Assembly: GCA_017302775.1 (NCBI GenBank)
Contig: JAFLDC010000084.1
Location: 1-9,042 of the forward strand
Origin: Sphingomonadales bacterium
Lineage (GTDB): Bacteria > Pseudomonadota > Alphaproteobacteria > Sphingomonadales > Sphingomonadaceae
Direction of reading: 5' to 3'
Length of the DNA stretch: 9,042 bases
Position numbers and translations under genes: made by a program. Positions 7,124-9,042 of this stretch are shown in pieces (within the stretch, counting starts at the first letter, position 1; the number at the start of each line of letters is the position of its first letter). A model generated the notes under the pieces. That model made no database searches and was not told the DNA's origin. It saw only the letters and a program-made list of their open reading frames with translations.

Positions 7124-7333
7124 TTATAAAGCATCTACCCTCTGCTTGCGGTTCTCCTTTGCCTGGATTTTACAGCAACGCTCCAGCGGTTCATCAGGCG
7201 AAGCGACATATTTTTGCGCCGGGCTCGGCGGCATTGGCTGCCCGGCCCAGTCGCAGCGCCAGTCCGCGAGCAACGCGCGTCTTTCGAAGTCTGCCCGAAG
7301 TTCTTCATCTATCGCGGCTGATGATAACGGCGA
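7124..7333 (-). pseudogene. Possible C-terminal remnant of an unidentified protein
   Basis: On the minus strand a frame is open for 69 codons between a TGA at 7336-7334 and the TAA at 7126-7124. It has a balanced, protein-like composition (for example IDEELRADFERRALLADW, then CDWAGQPMPPSPAQKY, ending KENRKQRVDAL) but no ATG or GTG; the only TTG lies 20 codons in and lacks a ribosome binding site. It looks more like the end of a decayed gene than a working small gene. I do not recognise the family, and chance is a real alternative. Confidence 0.3.
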
Positions 7334-7410
7334 TCAAAGCAACGCAATATAGTCACACCATGTGCCCAAGAAATCCTTCTTGCCGCGCGTATCGCCCCGA
7401 GATTCACGAT

Positions 7411-7426
7411 TTATTTTATAAAATAA
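7411..7426. promoter_or_regulatory. Perfect 16-bp AT-only palindrome upstream of the aminotransferase gene
   Basis: TTATTTTATAAAATAA is a perfect inverted repeat made only of A and T, ending 93 bp before the aminotransferase ATG. It sits in the most AT-rich part of an otherwise GC-rich window, where such a site is unexpected. TA-step-rich AT tracts are the kind of DNA that MucR-type and other xenogeneic silencers prefer, so an operator or silencer site is plausible. A downstream TATATT (7471-7476) resembles a -10 box but has no matching -35. Confidence 0.5.
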
Positions 7427-7508
7427 CTCCAAATGCGATATCTCTTCGGTGTATTTCTATTTGCATTTTATATATTGAATCACTTATTGCGGAGATATTC
7501 AAGTATTC

Positions 7509-7513
7509 GGGAG
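7509..7513 (+). promoter_or_regulatory. Ribosome binding site of the aminotransferase gene
   Basis: GGGAG lies 6 bases before the ATG at 7520. It fixes this start, because the frame upstream is in the AT-rich leader and shows no protein-like sequence. Confidence 0.6.
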
Positions 7514-7519
7514 CCGCGT

Positions 7520-9042
7520 ATGCCGTCCGACAGTATCAAGCATGCGGTCCATCGCTACCGCCGTGATCTGCTTGAAGCTGCGGGAATGGGCGTTACTTTC
7601 GTCAAGGCAAGTGGTGACTTCCTGTTCGACAAGAACGGAAATCGATTCTACGACGCATCTGCGCAATATGGCGCAACGATCTTCGGCCACAACGATGCCA
7701 AGACACGATCGGCATTGACCGCTTACCTGTCGCGCAATCGCCCCAATCTGGTCCAGCCGTTCACGCTGGACGCACGTGACGAGCTGGCCCGCAGGCTGGT
7801 CTCGCTGACCCGAAGCATGGACTACTGTGTCTTCGCCAATAGCGGCGCTGAAGCAGTGGAGGCAGCGCTCAAGCTCGCGCGGCTGTCGACCGGACGGCGG
7901 CGCATTCTGAGTATCAAGAACGGGTTCCACGGGAAGACGCAGCTGGCCTTGTCGGTATCCGGATCGGACCGGTTTTCCACCCCCCTGATAACCTGCCCTG
8001 ACGATTGCGAAACTATTGCGCCCGGTGAAATCGAGCAGCTGAGGGCAATCGTTCGCGACGGCGACATTGCCGCATTCGTGTTCGAGCCGGTGATGGGCGA
8101 AGGCGGGATGAAGGCGCTTGACTTCGGCTTTCTTTCCCAAGCGGTCGCGATTTGCCGCGAAGCCAACGTAGTGGTGATCGCCGACGAAGTGCAGTGCGGG
8201 ATGTACCGCTGCGGCGATCTTCTGGTCTCCGACATTCTCGATCTCGATGTTGACATCGCGCTGCTTGGCAAGGGTCTCGGCGGCGGGCTTATGCCGATCA
8301 GCGCCGTACTCTATCGTGGCCGATTGCGCTCAAGCCAGTTCGACCGGAAGCACAGTTCGACATTCGCCGGCGGCGGGCTTGCTTGTGCGGTGGCGCTGGA
8401 CGTGGTTGAACGTCTGGCCGGAAAATCACCGGTCAGGGAAAACGTTGCCCGGCTGAGCCGCCTGATCGATGAGCACAGTCGGCGCCTTGATGCCGACATC
8501 ACCGTCACCGGAATGGGTCTGATGCGTGGCATCTATTTCAAGAACCTGGACACCGCCGGCTGTTGCGGCCTGACCTTCCTGTTGCATTCCCAGTTCCTCG
8601 CCTATCTGATCTCATCGTACTTTCTGAACCGCCACCGGATTGTGGCTTTACCACTGCTGTCGCAAGACTGCGCGGTGCGCTTCGAGCCAGCACTAAACAC
8701 CACGCCGGAGATGGTCGATGCGTTCTTCACGGCGGCAGCCGATATTGCCGAATTGCTCAGAAATGGTCGTTTCGACATCATCTTCGCGGCGATACTGGGC
8801 AAGCCGGAAAGCGATTTGCCAGACCGCAGCATCGTCATAAACCCTTACAACAGCGACGATCCGCGCTGCCTGCCCATCGTTTCGGCATCTGCCGACGATT
8901 CCCAATTTGACTTTGCCTTTCTATCCCACCTTACCTGCGCTGAAGACATCGTCCAACTCATGCCCCGGGCAGTGCAGGAAAACCTGAGCGCCAGCGACAT
9001 GGGCATGATTGTCGGCATGGTGACTGCGATCGGCATGATCGA
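7520..9042 (+). CDS. Class-III PLP aminotransferase with C-terminal extension (likely acyl reductase fusion), 3'-truncated
   Basis: The frame is open from the ATG at 7520 to the window edge (507 full codons), so the gene continues to the right. Residues 1 to about 425 form a fold-type I, class-III (omega/acetylornithine type) aminotransferase. NSGAEA (107-112) binds the PLP phosphate; GFHGK (135-139) supplies the ring-stacking aromatic; ADEVQCGMYRCG begins at 221 with the PLP-nitrogen Asp222; and GKGLGGG (250-256) carries the Schiff-base Lys251. Class-III enzymes normally end near here, but this protein runs on. Residues 426-462 look like a linker, and FDFAFLSHLTCAED (463-476) opens a new domain resembling the N-terminus of long-chain acyl-ACP/CoA reductases (FGLIGH.T..ED type). 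Such a fusion would reduce an acyl thioester to an aldehyde and transaminate it to an amine, as in TamH of tambjamine biosynthesis. The aminotransferase call is firm; the reductase call rests on about 45 residues. It follows an AT-rich leader and diverges from the MucR fragment. Confidence 0.9.
   Translation, partial: MPSDSIKHAVHRYRRDLLEAAGMGVTFVKASGDFLFDKNGNRFYDASAQYGATIFGHNDAKTRSALTAYLSRNRPNLVQPFTLDARDELARRLVSLTRSMDYCVFANSGAEAVEAALKLARLSTGRRRILSIKNGFHGKTQLALSVSGSDRFSTPLITCPDDCETIAPGEIEQLRAIVRDGDIAAFVFEPVMGEGGMKALDFGFLSQAVAICREANVVVIADEVQCGMYRCGDLLVSDILDLDVDIALLGKGLGGGLMPISAVLYRGRLRSSQFDRKHSSTFAGGGLACAVALDVVERLAGKSPVRENVARLSRLIDEHSRRLDADITVTGMGLMRGIYFKNLDTAGCCGLTFLLHSQFLAYLISSYFLNRHRIVALPLLSQDCAVRFEPALNTTPEMVDAFFTAAADIAELLRNGRFDIIFAAILGKPESDLPDRSIVINPYNSDDPRCLPIVSASADDSQFDFAFLSHLTCAEDIVQLMPRAVQENLSASDMGMIVGMVTAIGMI

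Larger units (their letters stand above)
7103..7505. repeat. 10-bp direct repeat TATTCAAGTA flanking the AT-rich segment
   Basis: TATTCAAGTA occurs at 7103-7112 and again at 7496-7505. The copies bracket the 383 bp between the MucR fragment's upstream end and the aminotransferase ribosome binding site. They could be a protein-binding site used at both ends of a divergent control region, a relic of an insertion, or chance in AT-rich sequence. Confidence 0.35.
6455..7519. other. Gene-poor, partly decayed interval between backbone and accessory gene
   Basis: This stretch of about 1.06 kb carries no intact gene that I can support. From left to right it holds unassigned sequence with small hairpins (AGCCAG/CTGGCT at 6477-6499, GCCT/AGGC at 6589-6599, TGGCT/AGCCA at 6604-6621); a truncated MucR-type gene on the minus strand (6652-6933); a short leader for it; an orphan minus-strand open frame (7124-7333); and an AT-rich block leading into the aminotransferase gene. 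By hand count 7411-7490 is only about 25% GC, against roughly 60% or more in the flanking genes. No transposase, integrase or tRNA is visible. Confidence 0.6.

Noticed and set aside
6896..7566. Plus-strand open frames of 60-135 codons in the gene-poor interval
   Set aside because: Their compositions are not protein-like and they lack ribosome binding sites. The 7159-7566 frame also overlaps the secure aminotransferase start.
7499..8140. 213-codon minus-strand frame inside the aminotransferase region
   Set aside because: The plus-strand aminotransferase, which is open through to the window edge, explains this region with full active-site motifs.
1..9042. Search for tRNA or rRNA genes, CRISPR repeats, and insertion-sequence ends
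   Set aside because: No cloverleaf, rRNA-like block, regularly spaced repeat or transposase sequence was seen by eye.

Overview
The window looks like chromosomal DNA of a GC-rich alphaproteobacterium, most likely a sphingomonad (Sphingomonas, Novosphingobium or Erythrobacter type). This is inferred from gene content and codon use: a methylcrotonyl-CoA carboxylase subunit, a DUF1295 membrane reductase-like protein, a MucR-type regulator remnant and strong GC bias at third positions. No ribosomal marker is present to prove it.

Left and centre (1-6454) are densely packed, ordinary genes. The 3' part of a 3-methylcrotonyl-CoA carboxylase beta subunit (leucine catabolism) is followed on the same strand by a small PlsC-type acyltransferase that overlaps a DUF1295 multi-pass membrane protein by 8 bp, and then by a short lipoprotein. 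A strong GC-rich hairpin terminator separates the lipoprotein from a convergent gene for a lipid-anchored 5'-nucleotidase/cyclic phosphodiesterase (UshA/CpdB type). A TetR-family regulator is divergent from the nucleotidase across 126 bp, and a single-domain hotdog acyl-CoA thioesterase follows it. Lipid and acyl-CoA chemistry (carboxylase, acyltransferase, DUF1295, thioesterase) is the common theme, although these genes are not clearly one pathway.

The stretch 6455-7519 (about 1.06 kb) has no intact gene. It holds the N-terminal half of a MucR/Ros-type regulator on the minus strand, which has lost its zinc-finger half; a minus-strand open frame with no start codon that may be another decayed gene end; and a markedly AT-rich block (about 25% GC at 7411-7490) with a perfect 16-bp AT-only palindrome. 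This looks like a boundary between conserved backbone and an accessory segment.

The right end (7520-9042) is an open gene that runs off the window: a class-III PLP aminotransferase with all key motifs, followed without a stop by a further domain whose start resembles the N-terminus of long-chain acyl-ACP/CoA reductases. An aminotransferase-acyl reductase fusion would turn an acyl thioester into an aldehyde and then an amine, the logic known from TamH of tambjamine biosynthesis. It is the most interesting object here and suggests that a biosynthetic locus continues to the right.
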